From Oleiharenicola lentus (GTDB taxonomy: Bacteria; Verrucomicrobiota; Verrucomicrobiia; Opitutales; Opitutaceae), in the NCBI RefSeq assembly GCF_004118375.1, contig NZ_SDHX01000001.1, positions 1,677,693-1,741,692 of the forward strand: a stretch of 64,000 bases of DNA, read 5' to 3'. Below the pieces are notes generated by a model. The model saw only the letters and a program-made list of their open reading frames with translations, was not told the origin of the DNA and ran no database searches. Shown here piece after piece: positions 51,275 to 60,478 of the stretch (the first letter of the stretch is position 1; each line of letters starts with the position of its first letter). The position numbers and the translations under genes are program-made.

Positions 51275-51638
51275 CCGGCCCGACCGGCCAGGTGTCGCCC
51301 ACCGGCGGGAGCCCGTGGTGCGGACGGAGGTAGAGGTAGGCTTGGGCGGAGGGGGCGTGGGGATTGGGCAGAAGCAGCACGTCCACGCGTTCGTAGAGGC
51401 CTTCGTCGAGTCCCTCGAGGCGGTCGAGTTCGGCGAGGCAGGCATCATCGACGGACCAGAGTTCGCCGGTTACGCCGCTGGTGTCGCCCGGGGCCCGCAC
51501 CATGCCCGGATAGTCGCCAAGCGAGTAGAGGGTGAAGCCCGGCTCGGTGCGCACCGCGCCGAGGTATTTCTGACCCTCGAGAAACAGGTGGTTCGATCCG
51601 CCCCGCTTCAGCGTGCCGTAGACGAAGACCGTGGTCAT
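51267..51638 (-). CDS. Gamma-glutamylcyclotransferase-like (GGCT/AIG2) protein
   Basis: 123 aa with the family opening VFVYGTLKRGGSNHLFL (YGTL motif), YPGMVRAPGDTSGVTGELWS and the catalytic Glu region in LDRLEGLDEGLYERVDV. Members form 5-oxoproline or act on gamma-glutamylamines. It overlaps the end of the dnaX tau tail by eight bases tail to tail. The start overlaps the PP2C stop (ATGA), so it is coupled to that gene. Confidence 0.9.
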   Translation of the reverse strand: MTTVFVYGTLKRGGSNHLFLEGQKYLGAVRTEPGFTLYSLGDYPGMVRAPGDTSGVTGELWSVDDACLAELDRLEGLDEGLYERVDVLLLPNPHAPSAQAYLYLRPHHGLPPVGDTWPVGPAT

Positions 51639-52831
51639 GGCGCGAGGGCCTCAACGACAAGCGCGGTGATATTGTCCCGGCCGCTGGCTTCCAGGGCGGC
51701 GCTGATCAGCCGCTGGGCGACCGGTTCCGTGCCGGGGCTCCGCACAATCTCTTCCAGGTGACGGTCCCAGAGTCCCTCCGTCAGGCCGTCGGAGCAGATG
51801 AGAAAACGGTCGCCGGGCGCGCAGGGCAGGGCGGAGAGTTGGGGATCGATGAACTGGTGGCCGGCGCCGAGGGACTGGTTGAGGACGTTTTTGCGCGGAT
51901 GGGTGCGGGCCTCGCGTTCGGTGATCTGGTTGGTGCGCCGCAGCCACCCGACGTAACTGTGGTCCTGGGTCAGCTGCACGATGCCGCCGGCGGCCGGCAG
52001 GTGGTAGATGCGCGTGTCGCCGATATGGCCGAAGTAGGCCCAGCCGGGCGTGAACCAACAGAGGCTGAGCGTGGTGCCCATGCCGCGGCACTCCTCGTAG
52101 GACTGGCCGAGCTTCATGAGGTCGTAGTGGATCGCCTTGAAAAGTTCGGCGAGCGTGAGATCGAATTTGCTGGCCGGTCCCGGCGCGGCGGGACGATAGC
52201 CGCGGGGCATGAGCTTGGTGATGCGGTCCACGGTGAAGCGGCTGGCGAACTCGCCGGAGTTCGCGCCGCCCATGCCGTCGCTCACGGCGAACACGAAGTC
52301 CGTCTTCGCCCAGGAGGCTTCGCCCGTCTTGCCCAGGTAGTGGACTTCGTGGCCGTCGAAACGCAGCGCGAGGAAGGTGTCCTCATTGTTCGGGCGCACC
52401 TTGCCGCGGTGGGTGAGGCCAGACCAGCGCAGGTCGGGCGGAGGCGGGGTGGCGATCTCGTCGAGCAGCGCGGCGAACTCGAAATCGATGATGCAAAACC
52501 GCCCGTCGTTTTTCCGATAGGTGACGTTGCGAATTTCGGGGTCGTCGTGGCGGACGCCGAAGCCCTCGAGCTCCGTGAAGAGTTCCTTCAGGCGGGTGGG
52601 GTTAATCTGGTCCACGCGTGAGCCGCAGTTGCTGGTCACGATGCTCAGCGTGGCTTCGTCGGATCCCAGGAGGCGGGGCACGAAGTCGCAGCCTCTGGTT
52701 TCAAGATAGCGGAGGACCCGCACTTCGTTGGCAAAACGGGCATAAGCCTGATGGCCGCGAAATGTTTTGTGGACCTGACCGTCGTATCCGATGCGGACGA
52801 GGGCCCGTTGGGTGTCCTTAACCTCTTGCAT
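51635..52831 (-). CDS. Kinase-like domain fused to PP2C protein phosphatase
   Basis: 398 aa. Residues ~1-125 look like a compact protein-kinase fold: VHKTF (possible VAIK lysine), FANEVRVLRYLE (helix C Glu), VRHDDPEIRNV (HxD catalytic loop) and FCIIDFEFA (DFG-like). Residues ~135-398 are a PP2C phosphatase with NNEDTF, VSDGMGGANSGEFASRF, GMGTTLSLCW, GHIGDTRIYHL, CSDGLTEGL and RDNITALVV, all metal-binding Asp present. It may set and erase the same phosphorylation. Coupled to the GGCT gene downstream. Confidence 0.9.
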   Translation of the reverse strand: MQEVKDTQRALVRIGYDGQVHKTFRGHQAYARFANEVRVLRYLETRGCDFVPRLLGSDEATLSIVTSNCGSRVDQINPTRLKELFTELEGFGVRHDDPEIRNVTYRKNDGRFCIIDFEFAALLDEIATPPPPDLRWSGLTHRGKVRPNNEDTFLALRFDGHEVHYLGKTGEASWAKTDFVFAVSDGMGGANSGEFASRFTVDRITKLMPRGYRPAAPGPASKFDLTLAELFKAIHYDLMKLGQSYEECRGMGTTLSLCWFTPGWAYFGHIGDTRIYHLPAAGGIVQLTQDHSYVGWLRRTNQITEREARTHPRKNVLNQSLGAGHQFIDPQLSALPCAPGDRFLICSDGLTEGLWDRHLEEIVRSPGTEPVAQRLISAALEASGRDNITALVVEALAP

Positions 52832-52931
52832 GATGATGTTGGGCTAGGATTTAGCCCGTTATCCGCCGAAGCAAGGGGCGATTGGCCGCCAGACGCCGGG
52901 TGCATGGCATAAGCCAAATTGCACTTTCCAC

Positions 52932-52947
52932 TGGCATGTTAGATGCT
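52932..52947 (+). promoter_or_regulatory. Putative sigma54 (-24/-12) promoter of glnII
   Basis: CTGGCATGTTAGATGCTTTT: GG and GC of TGGCA..TGCT separated by ten bases, the required spacing. It lies about 90 bases before the glutamine synthetase start. Nitrogen control by RpoN is common for glnA/glnII. The match departs from consensus at three positions, so it is a candidate only. Confidence 0.5.
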
Positions 52948-53037
52948 TTTTCTTCGGCGTATCGCGTGACTCCCCCCGGCGCCCGCTGGGTCTTTGCGCC
53001 TTACGTCCAAAACCTCACAAACAAACTCATCCGATCC

Positions 53038-54069
53038 ATGGCCAAATACAAACTGGAATACATCTGGCTCGACGGCTACACGCCCCTGGCAAGCCTGCGC
53101 AGCAAGACCCAAATCAAGGAATACGCCAGCTTCCCGACGCTCGCCGAACTGCCCAACTGGGGCTTTGACGGCAGCTCCACGCAGCAGGCCGAGGGCAAGA
53201 GCTCGGACATCGTGCTCAAGCCGGTCGCCGTTTTCCCGGACAGCACCCGCAAGAACGGCGTGCTCGTGATGTGCGAATGCTACCAGCACACCGGCGTGGC
53301 CAGCCCGTCCAATTCCCGCGCCACCATCCCGGATGATCCGGACACCTGGTTCGGCTTCGAGCAGGAATATTTCATGTACAAGGACGGCCGTCCGCTCGGC
53401 TTCCCGGAGGGTGGCTATCCCGCCCCGCAGGGTCCCTATTACACCGGCGTCGGTTACAAGAACGTCGGCTGCGTCGCCCGCGAGATCGTCGAGAAGCACA
53501 TCGACATCTGCTTGGACGCCGGCATCAACCTCGAGGGCATCAACGCCGAGGTCGCCAAGGGCCAGTGGGAATTCCAGATCTTCGGCAAGGGCTCCAAGAG
53601 CGCCGCCGACCAGATGTGGGTCGCCCGCTACATCCTGACCCGCCTCTGCGAAGGCTACGGCATCGACATCGAGTGGCGCTGCAAGCCCATCCTCGCTCCC
53701 TTCAACCAGCCGCTCGACTGGAACGGCTCCGGCATGCACGCCAACTTCTCGACCAAGTATATGCGCGAAGTCGGCGGCAAGGAATACTTCGAGAAGCTCA
53801 TGGAAGCCTTCAACAAATACCGCGACGAGCACATCGCCGTCTATGGCCCGGAGAACCACCTCCGCCTCACCGGCCTGCACGAGACGCAGTCGATCGACAA
53901 GTTCAGCTACGGTGTCGCCGACCGCGGCGCCTCAATCCGCGTTCCGCACAGCTTCGTCAACAACGGCTACAAGGGCTACCTCGAGGATCGTCGTCCGAAC
54001 TCGGCCGCCGACCCGTATCTCGTGGCCGGTCGTATCCTCAAGACCGTTCAGACGGTCCCGACCAAGTAA
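53038..54069 (+). CDS. glnII: Glutamine synthetase type II (eukaryote-like)
   Basis: 343-aa GSII, forming glutamine from glutamate, ammonia and ATP. Motifs: LPNWGFDGSSTQQAEGKSSD, the catalytic FGFEQEYFMYKDGRPLGFP, ATP-loop NGSGMHANFST, and RGASIRVPHSFVNNGYKGYL with EDRRPNSAADPY. This is the eukaryotic/rhizobial type, shorter than bacterial GSI (~470 aa) and lacking its adenylylation Tyr loop. The ATG at 53038 starts MAKYKLEYIWLDG; the upstream frame is not conserved. It has its own terminator, so it is monocistronic. Confidence 0.95.
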   Translation: MAKYKLEYIWLDGYTPLASLRSKTQIKEYASFPTLAELPNWGFDGSSTQQAEGKSSDIVLKPVAVFPDSTRKNGVLVMCECYQHTGVASPSNSRATIPDDPDTWFGFEQEYFMYKDGRPLGFPEGGYPAPQGPYYTGVGYKNVGCVAREIVEKHIDICLDAGINLEGINAEVAKGQWEFQIFGKGSKSAADQMWVARYILTRLCEGYGIDIEWRCKPILAPFNQPLDWNGSGMHANFSTKYMREVGGKEYFEKLMEAFNKYRDEHIAVYGPENHLRLTGLHETQSIDKFSYGVADRGASIRVPHSFVNNGYKGYLEDRRPNSAADPYLVAGRILKTVQTVPTK

Positions 54070-54100
54070 TCGCCGCGCGATCACCGCATCGCTCGTCTTT

Positions 54101-54132
54101 GCCGCCCGGCTTCATCGCCGGGCGGCTTTTTT
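54101..54132 (+). terminator. Terminator of glnII
   Basis: GCCGCCCGGC, loop TTCATC, GCCGGGCGGC, then six T: a perfect 10-bp stem with U-tract, 31 bases after the stop. Confidence 0.93.
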
Positions 54133-54169
54133 GTGGCCCTGTGCGCGCGGACCGGCTTCATAGCGCGCG

Positions 54170-56065
54170 ATGAGTTCATCCGACCGCAATTCCCGGCATC
54201 AGCCACGGTGGCTGGCGGCCGGTGAGTGGCTCCTGGTGATCGGGCTCGCGCTCACCCTGGCTTGGACCACGTTGTGTCTGGGCGGCTACCTGGCCGACAC
54301 GATGGTGATCACCTCGGGTGCGGTGTTGGCCTTGGGGACATGGGGTGCGGTGCTGTGGGCGGCAGGCCGGCGGGAGCTGCACCTCGCGGTGCTGCTGCCC
54401 GTGCCCTTCCTGATCTACGCGCTGGGCAGTGTGCTGTGGCTGGCGCCCGCCAAGTGGCTGGCCTGGCGCGAGTGGCTGCTCTGGTTCCAGATGTGGCTGG
54501 TTTTCGCGCTCACGCTGCATTTCGGACGCAGCCGGGCCCAGACCTGGACGCTGGTGGGCACCTTTGGGCTTTTGGGTCTGGCTGGCACGGGGATGGCAGC
54601 GTGGCAGCGCTTCGTGGACCCATCGTGGATGATGCTGGGACGCGAGCAGGCGGACCAGTTCGTGGGCCGCTCGGCGGGCATGTTCGGGATTCCCAACAGC
54701 CTCGCCGGGCTGCTGGAGCTGATGGTGCCCGTCTGCCTCGTGCTGCTGTTTTCCCGGGCGGTGCGTCCGGCGGGGAAGATCGCGTGCGGCTGGCTCGCGG
54801 CGCTGTTCATCTTCGCGGTTGTGTTGACGGGCAGCCGCGGCGGCTGGATCGGGCTGGGCCTGGCGTTGCTCGTGTGGCCGCTGCTGACCGGGCGCGACTG
54901 GCGGAAAAAAATCCTCGGGACGGTTGCGGTGCTGGCCTGTGCGGCAGCCGGCCTGTGGGCGCTCTACCAGGGCAGCGATTACGCGCGGGCGCGCATCGAT
55001 CCGTTCTTGGAGGGCAAGTTTGAGTCCAGCCGCCCGATCATCTGGAAGGCGGGCTGGCAGATGTGGCGCGATGATCCCTGGCTCGGGCGCGGCGCCGCCG
55101 CCTACAACGTGCTCTTCGACCAATACCGGCCGCGCGGGTTTCTCAACGAACCTGATTGGACGCACAACGACCACCTCAACACACTCATCGATTATGGCGT
55201 CGCCGGGTTTGTCCTGTGGGTTGCTCTCGGGCTGGCCTTGGCCTGGGTGGGGTGGGGAGCGGTGTGCCGGGCCCGGCGGGAGACGGTTACCACCGACAAT
55301 CTCTTCGCCCTGGCGAAGTGGAAACTCGGTCTGCTGCTCGGTCTGCTGGCCTATGTGATTCACCTTGGGGTGGATTTTCACACGAAGATCCCGGCGCTGG
55401 CCTTCGCGGCTGCGATCGTCGCGGCGGTCTTGGTGCGGGATGAGCCGACGTGGTGGCGGCCGGTGCGTCCCTGGGTGGCCCGGTTGTCCGGCAGCGCGCT
55501 GGTCCTCGGGGTGGCATGGATCGCCGCAAGTGTGGCGGCTCCCCTTTACCGGGCCGAGGGCATCCGGGAAGCGGCCCGGCGGCAGATTGAGCGTCATGCC
55601 CGCACCGGCGAAGGCGACATCGGGGAAATAGCCACCGCGGCCAGGAGTGCACTCCGGCGGGCGGTTCGGGTGGATCCGGAAAACGGGCAAGCTTGGGCGG
55701 ACCTGAGTTACGCCACCGTGCAGAGCTGGCCGGCCGGCAAAACCGACCTCGTGACCCTGGGCCGCTTCGCCGAGCTGGCGGCTGACGAGGCACTGCGGCG
55801 CTGTGCCGTGGATGCCGAGTTTTGGGTGAGGCGGGCCGTGGCGTTGGACATTCAGCGCGGTCGCTCCGAGACCGAGTCGTGTTACCGGCGCGCTCTGGAA
55901 CTGGCCCCGCACTCCGCCTCCTGGTGGTATCACTATGCCTATCACTTGCAGGCTTTTCCCCAGCGCCGCACCGAGGCGCGGGTGGCCTTGGAAACCTGTT
56001 TAGCTCTTGACCCCTCCCACGGCCCGGCGAACATCCTGCGCCAGCAGTTAAACGCCCGCCGCTAA
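54170..56065 (+). CDS. O-antigen ligase-like membrane protein with TPR tail
   Basis: 631 aa. About ten helices span residues 20-440. The Wzy_C ligase core is seen in VLTGSRGGWIGLGLALLVWP, and the periplasmic loop motif in DPWLGRGAAAYNVLFDQYRP followed by THNDHLNTLIDYG, with the H.d.l..lve.G pattern. The C-terminal ~150 residues contain TPR-like helices (ALELAPHSASWWYHYAYHLQ). The family joins glycans or ligates O-antigen in the periplasm. The FecR gene follows 19 bases later. Confidence 0.88.
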   Translation: MSSSDRNSRHQPRWLAAGEWLLVIGLALTLAWTTLCLGGYLADTMVITSGAVLALGTWGAVLWAAGRRELHLAVLLPVPFLIYALGSVLWLAPAKWLAWREWLLWFQMWLVFALTLHFGRSRAQTWTLVGTFGLLGLAGTGMAAWQRFVDPSWMMLGREQADQFVGRSAGMFGIPNSLAGLLELMVPVCLVLLFSRAVRPAGKIACGWLAALFIFAVVLTGSRGGWIGLGLALLVWPLLTGRDWRKKILGTVAVLACAAAGLWALYQGSDYARARIDPFLEGKFESSRPIIWKAGWQMWRDDPWLGRGAAAYNVLFDQYRPRGFLNEPDWTHNDHLNTLIDYGVAGFVLWVALGLALAWVGWGAVCRARRETVTTDNLFALAKWKLGLLLGLLAYVIHLGVDFHTKIPALAFAAAIVAAVLVRDEPTWWRPVRPWVARLSGSALVLGVAWIAASVAAPLYRAEGIREAARRQIERHARTGEGDIGEIATAARSALRRAVRVDPENGQAWADLSYATVQSWPAGKTDLVTLGRFAELAADEALRRCAVDAEFWVRRAVALDIQRGRSETESCYRRALELAPHSASWWYHYAYHLQAFPQRRTEARVALETCLALDPSHGPANILRQQLNARR

Positions 56066-56084
56066 CCGCCACCAGCCGAGGTTT

Positions 56085-56927
56085 ATGAAAATTTCCACCC
56101 TGCTTCGCTTTCTTTCCTGCGCCTTCGTGGCGACCGCCTTGTCGGTAAACGTCTTCGGCCAAACCGAACTCGGCAGAATCAAGGCCGCCCGCGTGCAGGG
56201 CGAAGTGAAAAAGCTCAATGCCTCCGCGGAATCGCCCCTCAAGGACGGAGACGACGTCGTGCAAACCGACACCATCGTGACCGGCAAGGGTGCCAGCGTG
56301 GTCTTGGTGTTTGCCAACGGTTCTTCGGTTCGCCTCGGTTCCGAGTCCCGTCTCAGCATTGATCAATTCCTGATGGATCCGCTTGATGCGCCCATCACCA
56401 ATCCTGGCGCGCTCAAGGAGGAGCCGAGCAAGTCCAAGACCACGTTGAATCTCACTTACGGAGAAATGGTCGGTGACGTGAAGAAGCTGAACAGCTCGTC
56501 GAGTTACTCCATCAAGACCCCGGTCGGCGCGGCCGGTATCCGCGGCACCATCTATCGTATCGTTTACCGCCCCAGCTCGGACGGTAAGGCTTTCTTCCAG
56601 ATTCAGACTGCCGAAGGTCTGGTCGTGATGGAAGGCGTGACCAACACCGAGGTGCCCGTTGCCGAAGGCAAGGAAGTGATCGTCGAAATCGACACCGAAA
56701 AGCCGGAAGAGGCCAAGGTCCAGACCAAGGATATTTCCCCGGCCGACGCCGCCGTCATCACGTCCGCTTCGCAGGAGCTCGTGCAGACGCTGCAGAACGC
56801 CACCATCGATCCCACGCCTCCAACTCCTCCGCCGGCGGAAAACAAGGAGGAGACGCCGCCGCCGCCGCCACCGCCGCCACCCGTGCAGGACTCGCCTGAT
56901 CTCACTCCTGGTTCCGGCAAAGCCTGA
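56085..56927 (+). CDS. FecR-domain secreted protein
   Basis: 280 aa with a signal peptide (to about residue 25, SVNVFGQ). The FecR domain shows GDDVVQTDTIVTGKGASVVL, FANGSSVRLGSESRLSIDQF and VGAAGIRGTIYRIVYRP, the VKTPvgvagvRGT-like core. The tail is acidic and Pro-rich, ending with nine consecutive Pro and PGSGKA. Free-standing FecR proteins often precede CHASE2-cyclase genes as here, where the next gene encodes one. A terminator lies between them. Confidence 0.9.
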   Translation: MKISTLLRFLSCAFVATALSVNVFGQTELGRIKAARVQGEVKKLNASAESPLKDGDDVVQTDTIVTGKGASVVLVFANGSSVRLGSESRLSIDQFLMDPLDAPITNPGALKEEPSKSKTTLNLTYGEMVGDVKKLNSSSSYSIKTPVGAAGIRGTIYRIVYRPSSDGKAFFQIQTAEGLVVMEGVTNTEVPVAEGKEVIVEIDTEKPEEAKVQTKDISPADAAVITSASQELVQTLQNATIDPTPPTPPPAENKEETPPPPPPPPPVQDSPDLTPGSGKA

Positions 56928-56939
56928 AACCAACTTTCC

Positions 56940-56968
56940 CACCCGGCCTTGGCGCCGGGTGTTTTGTT
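56940..56968 (+). terminator. Terminator after the FecR gene
   Basis: CACCCGGC, loop CTTGGC, GCCGGGTG, then TTTTGTTT, 13 bases after the stop. It suggests the downstream cyclase has its own promoter or depends on read-through. Confidence 0.9.
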
Positions 56969-57011
56969 TACGCGCTTTTGAATCTGCTTTAACTCATCGA
57001 GCGCGCACCTA

Positions 57012-59282
57012 GTGTCCGCAGCCGTGGCGCAGCCGAAGAAAAGAAAACTCGATTGGCGGATCCTGTTGCTGCTGCCCGTGCCAATCCTCTGGGGCTGGCT
57101 GGCGCAGGAAGGCCATCTGCAGAAAGCGGAAAATTTGCTGCTGGATCAGCGCTACCGGATCCGCGGCAACCTCGCGGCCCCGGTGAAGGTCTATTACGTG
57201 GATGTGGACACCCGTGGCATTCAGCGAATCGGTGAGCGGCCGTGGGACCGGGCCCGGTTTGCAGAAGCCGCCCAGCTGCTGATCGAAAAGGGCGGGGCCA
57301 AGTCTGTCGCCTTTGATTTCGTGTTTTCCGAACTGGCGCATTCCGAATTGGTGAATCGAGAAAAGGCGGTGGCGGGCAATACCGCGCTGGCGAAGATTTC
57401 ACGCCGCTATCCGCAGATCGTGTTTGCGGCGCAATATACCGGCGGGGAGGCCCGCACCCAACATGGCACGCGCAAGTTCCCGCTGCTGCGGCTCGGTTTC
57501 ACCAATCGCGAAAAGAACGACATTCCGGAGCTCCCGGCGTACCCCATTGTCAGTCCGCTGCGATCAGGCACGCTCGGGTTGATCGACATTGATTACGATT
57601 TCCAGGACGATCAGGTGCCCCGTTGGGCGCCTCTCTTTGCCGAGGCGGCATTGACTGATTTCTGGCACATGGGCCTGCAGTTGGCGTGTATTGAACTGGG
57701 TGTGCCCCCCGGGTCGCTGCGGCGAGCCGGGGCGCATATCGAAATCTTCAATCCGGAGAGTGGAGAGGTGTTGCGTCGCATTCCGGTGACCGATCAGCAA
57801 TTGCTGGAGATCAACTGGTTTTCCGACTGGGACGATCAGAACTACAACCCGCGCAGCAGCATTGCGGATGTCTTGATTGCGGGGGAGTGGTTGAACTCCG
57901 AAAATCCTGACGAACGCAAGCAGGCCGAGGAGTTTTTCCCGCGCTTCGCCGGGGCGACCGTCTTGATCGGGCCGGTCGATCCCCTCCTGCAGGATTTGGC
58001 GCCGACGCCGTTCGACGGTGATCCCGTACCCAAGGTTGGCGGCCACGGCAACCTGATCAAAACGATCATCAGCGAGCAATACCTGCAACGGACGCCCCCC
58101 TGGGTGATGTGGGCGGGAGTGTTGGGTCTGTCCATCGTGGTCACCAGCCTCGCAGTGTCAGGTGGCGCCCGCAGTCTTCTGGCCAAGCTGATCGCGTTGT
58201 TGGTGATCGCGGCCTACGCCATCATTGGCATCCATCAGTTCTCGGAAAACCATTTGATCCTGCCCATGGCGGCCCCGCTCGGGGCGGCATTCAGCACCGG
58301 CTTCATTGCCATTCTCTGGCAGCTGCTGCAGGAGGAAAAGCAAAAGGGCCGCATCAAAAACATGTTCGGCACCTACCTCGCGCCGGAACTGGTCAACCGC
58401 ATGGTTGAGTCCAAGGAAGACCCGCAGCTCGGCGGCCACGAGGAGATCATCACGGCCTATTTTTCGGACATCCAGTCGTTCTCCACCTTCTCGGAGCTCA
58501 TGCCCGCTTCCCAGTTGGTCGATCTGATGAACGAGTATCTCACGGCCTGCACCGACATCGTGCAGGAGGAACGCGGCACGCTCGACAAATACATCGGCGA
58601 CGCCGTCGTGGCCATCTACGGCGCGCCGCTGCCGGTGCCCGATCACGCGTTCCGCGCCTGCACCGCCACCATCCGCGTGCAGAAGGCCATCGAGGAGCTG
58701 CGCCAGAAGTGGCGCAGCGAGGGCAACAAGTGGCCGCCGATCGTCCACTACCTGCGCGCGCGGCTCGGTCTCAACACCGGCTCGGCCATCGTGGGCAACA
58801 TGGGCAGCCGTTCGCGCTTCAGCTACACCATGATGGGTGACAACGTGAACCTCGCCGCCCGCATGGAATCCGGCGCCAAGTCGCTCGGCGTTTACACCAT
58901 GATCACCGAGGCCACCAAACTGGAGGCGGAGAAGCACGGTGGCGACAAGATCGTTTTCCGCTTCCTCGACAAGATCGTGGTGAAAGGCCGCACCCTGCCG
59001 GTGCCGGTCTACGAGGTGATGGGTTTTCGCGCCGACCTGCCCCAGACGGCCGCGGACTGCCTGGGACTCCACGCCCAGGCGATCGAGCGCTATCTGGCGC
59101 AGGATTGGGACGGAGCGATTCAGGTCTTCACCAAGAGCGCGGCCCTGGAGCCCTACCAGCCGAGCAAGGCCCATTTCATCGAGAGCAACCCGTCACTCAT
59201 CATGATCGAGCGCTGCCACAAGATGAAGGAACACCCTCCGGCGCCCAACTGGGACGGAGTTTTCACCATGAAGGAGAAGTAA
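57012..59282 (+). CDS. CHASE2-domain adenylate/guanylate cyclase
   Basis: 756 aa. A first helix (ILLLLPVPILWGWLAQ) is followed by an extracytoplasmic CHASE2 sensor (about 35-360; VDVDTRGIQRIGERPWDRAR) and three helices. A class III cyclase domain (about 480-660) follows, with metal Asp in AYFSDIQSFSTF and KYIGDAVVAIYGAP; the Lys there is the residue that selects adenine in adenylate cyclases. NVNLAARMESG has the Asn/Arg pair. A TPR-like C-terminal tail ends it. Starts with GTG. Its likely signal is tied to the secreted FecR protein upstream. Confidence 0.92.
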   Translation: MSAAVAQPKKRKLDWRILLLLPVPILWGWLAQEGHLQKAENLLLDQRYRIRGNLAAPVKVYYVDVDTRGIQRIGERPWDRARFAEAAQLLIEKGGAKSVAFDFVFSELAHSELVNREKAVAGNTALAKISRRYPQIVFAAQYTGGEARTQHGTRKFPLLRLGFTNREKNDIPELPAYPIVSPLRSGTLGLIDIDYDFQDDQVPRWAPLFAEAALTDFWHMGLQLACIELGVPPGSLRRAGAHIEIFNPESGEVLRRIPVTDQQLLEINWFSDWDDQNYNPRSSIADVLIAGEWLNSENPDERKQAEEFFPRFAGATVLIGPVDPLLQDLAPTPFDGDPVPKVGGHGNLIKTIISEQYLQRTPPWVMWAGVLGLSIVVTSLAVSGGARSLLAKLIALLVIAAYAIIGIHQFSENHLILPMAAPLGAAFSTGFIAILWQLLQEEKQKGRIKNMFGTYLAPELVNRMVESKEDPQLGGHEEIITAYFSDIQSFSTFSELMPASQLVDLMNEYLTACTDIVQEERGTLDKYIGDAVVAIYGAPLPVPDHAFRACTATIRVQKAIEELRQKWRSEGNKWPPIVHYLRARLGLNTGSAIVGNMGSRSRFSYTMMGDNVNLAARMESGAKSLGVYTMITEATKLEAEKHGGDKIVFRFLDKIVVKGRTLPVPVYEVMGFRADLPQTAADCLGLHAQAIERYLAQDWDGAIQVFTKSAALEPYQPSKAHFIESNPSLIMIERCHKMKEHPPAPNWDGVFTMKEK

Positions 59283-59323
59283 GCCAAGCCAGTTCCGGTC
59301 TGATCACCGGGAGGCTCGCAGCA

Positions 59324-60418
59324 TCAGGCTGTCACCGTGTCGAGCGAGCAGCTTTCCACCGGAGTTTCGCAGTTGGGCCGGGCAATCACTCCGGCATAGG
59401 GCTCGTCGGCAAACGGCCTGGCCGGTTCGGTCAGCAAGTGACGGTCGCAAACGGCAAACAGCTCCGCCTCGGTCATGGCGCGGCGCATGTCGAAGAGGAA
59501 TTTTCCCTCGGGATCCACTCCCTGGCCGACAAAGTTCAGGTATTTCTTCATCTTGGCGACGTGGGCGGCCTCGGGAATTTCGGGCGTCCGGGTCTCGCGA
59601 TAAAGCCGGTCCACATATTCGCGGACGTCGGCGAGCGCGGGGGCAAAAACCGGCGTGCCGGCGAAGCGCTCCCGGCACTGGCGGAAAACCCATGGGTTTC
59701 GGATGGCGTGGCGGCCGATCATGATGCCGGCGGCCCCGGTCTGGTCCACGACCTCGGCGGCCTTGGGGGCGGAGGTGACATTGCCGTTGGCCAGCACGGG
59801 GCAGCGGACGGTGCGCGCGGCGGTGGCGATGAAGTCGTAATGCACGTCGCTCCGGTAGCCTTCCTTCACCGTGCGGCCGTGGACGCTCAGCAGATCCACG
59901 CCGTGCTTGTTGATGAGATCGAGGATGGGGCGATAATTGTCGGTGGAATCGAAGCCGATGCGCATCTTGACCGTGAAGCGGCCGGGCACGGCGTCGCGGA
60001 GGGCGCCGATGAGTTCGTCAATCTTGGCCGGGTCGCGGAGCAGGCCGCCGCCGACGTTCTTCTTGTAGATCTTCGGGGCGGGGCAGCCCATGTTGAGGTC
60101 GATGCCCGCGACCGGGAGCTTCAGCAGTTCCTTCACCGTGCGAACCATGTGGGGGATTTCCTCGCCGATGAGCTGGGCGAAGACCGGGCGGCCGGTCTGG
60201 TTCTCGACGATCGAACGGACGATGTGCTTCTCGGGTCGCGATTGCGCGTGGACGCGGAAGAACTCGGTGAAGTAGTAATCCGGCGCGCCGTAGTGCGCCA
60301 TCACCCGCATGAAGGGCAGGTCGGTGACATCCTGCATGGGGGCGAGCGCGGTGAGCGGCTGGCCGGGCCGGATGGGCGGGGGGAGGGTGCGGGCGGACGC
60401 CGAAGTGTCGTGGATCAT
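59324..60418 (-). CDS. tRNA-dihydrouridine synthase
   Basis: 364-aa FMN flavoenzyme reducing uridines in tRNA D-loops. Features: substrate strand PLTALAPMQDVTDLPFMRVM, the Dus signature GIDLNMGCPAPKIYKKNVGG with the catalytic Cys, VKMRIGFDSTDN, SVHGRTVKEGYRSD, and FMN-binding VLANGNVTS with GIMIGRHAIRNPWVF. The subfamily (DusA/B/C) is not certain. Preceded by the bifunctional-nuclease gene on the same strand, with a family B fragment (60459-60482) between. Confidence 0.93.
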   Translation of the reverse strand: MIHDTSASARTLPPPIRPGQPLTALAPMQDVTDLPFMRVMAHYGAPDYYFTEFFRVHAQSRPEKHIVRSIVENQTGRPVFAQLIGEEIPHMVRTVKELLKLPVAGIDLNMGCPAPKIYKKNVGGGLLRDPAKIDELIGALRDAVPGRFTVKMRIGFDSTDNYRPILDLINKHGVDLLSVHGRTVKEGYRSDVHYDFIATAARTVRCPVLANGNVTSAPKAAEVVDQTGAAGIMIGRHAIRNPWVFRQCRERFAGTPVFAPALADVREYVDRLYRETRTPEIPEAAHVAKMKKYLNFVGQGVDPEGKFLFDMRRAMTEAELFAVCDRHLLTEPARPFADEPYAGVIARPNCETPVESCSLDTVTA

Positions 60419-60478
60419 GCGGTGCGGGTGGGCACTCCCTCCAGCAGGAAGGCAAGGAAGGCCGGTCGGAGACCGGAC

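Noticed and set aside
52893-52913. TGGCATAAGCCAAATTGCA as a second sigma54 site upstream of glnII
   Set aside because: GG and GC are 13 bases apart instead of 10, so the spacing does not fit.
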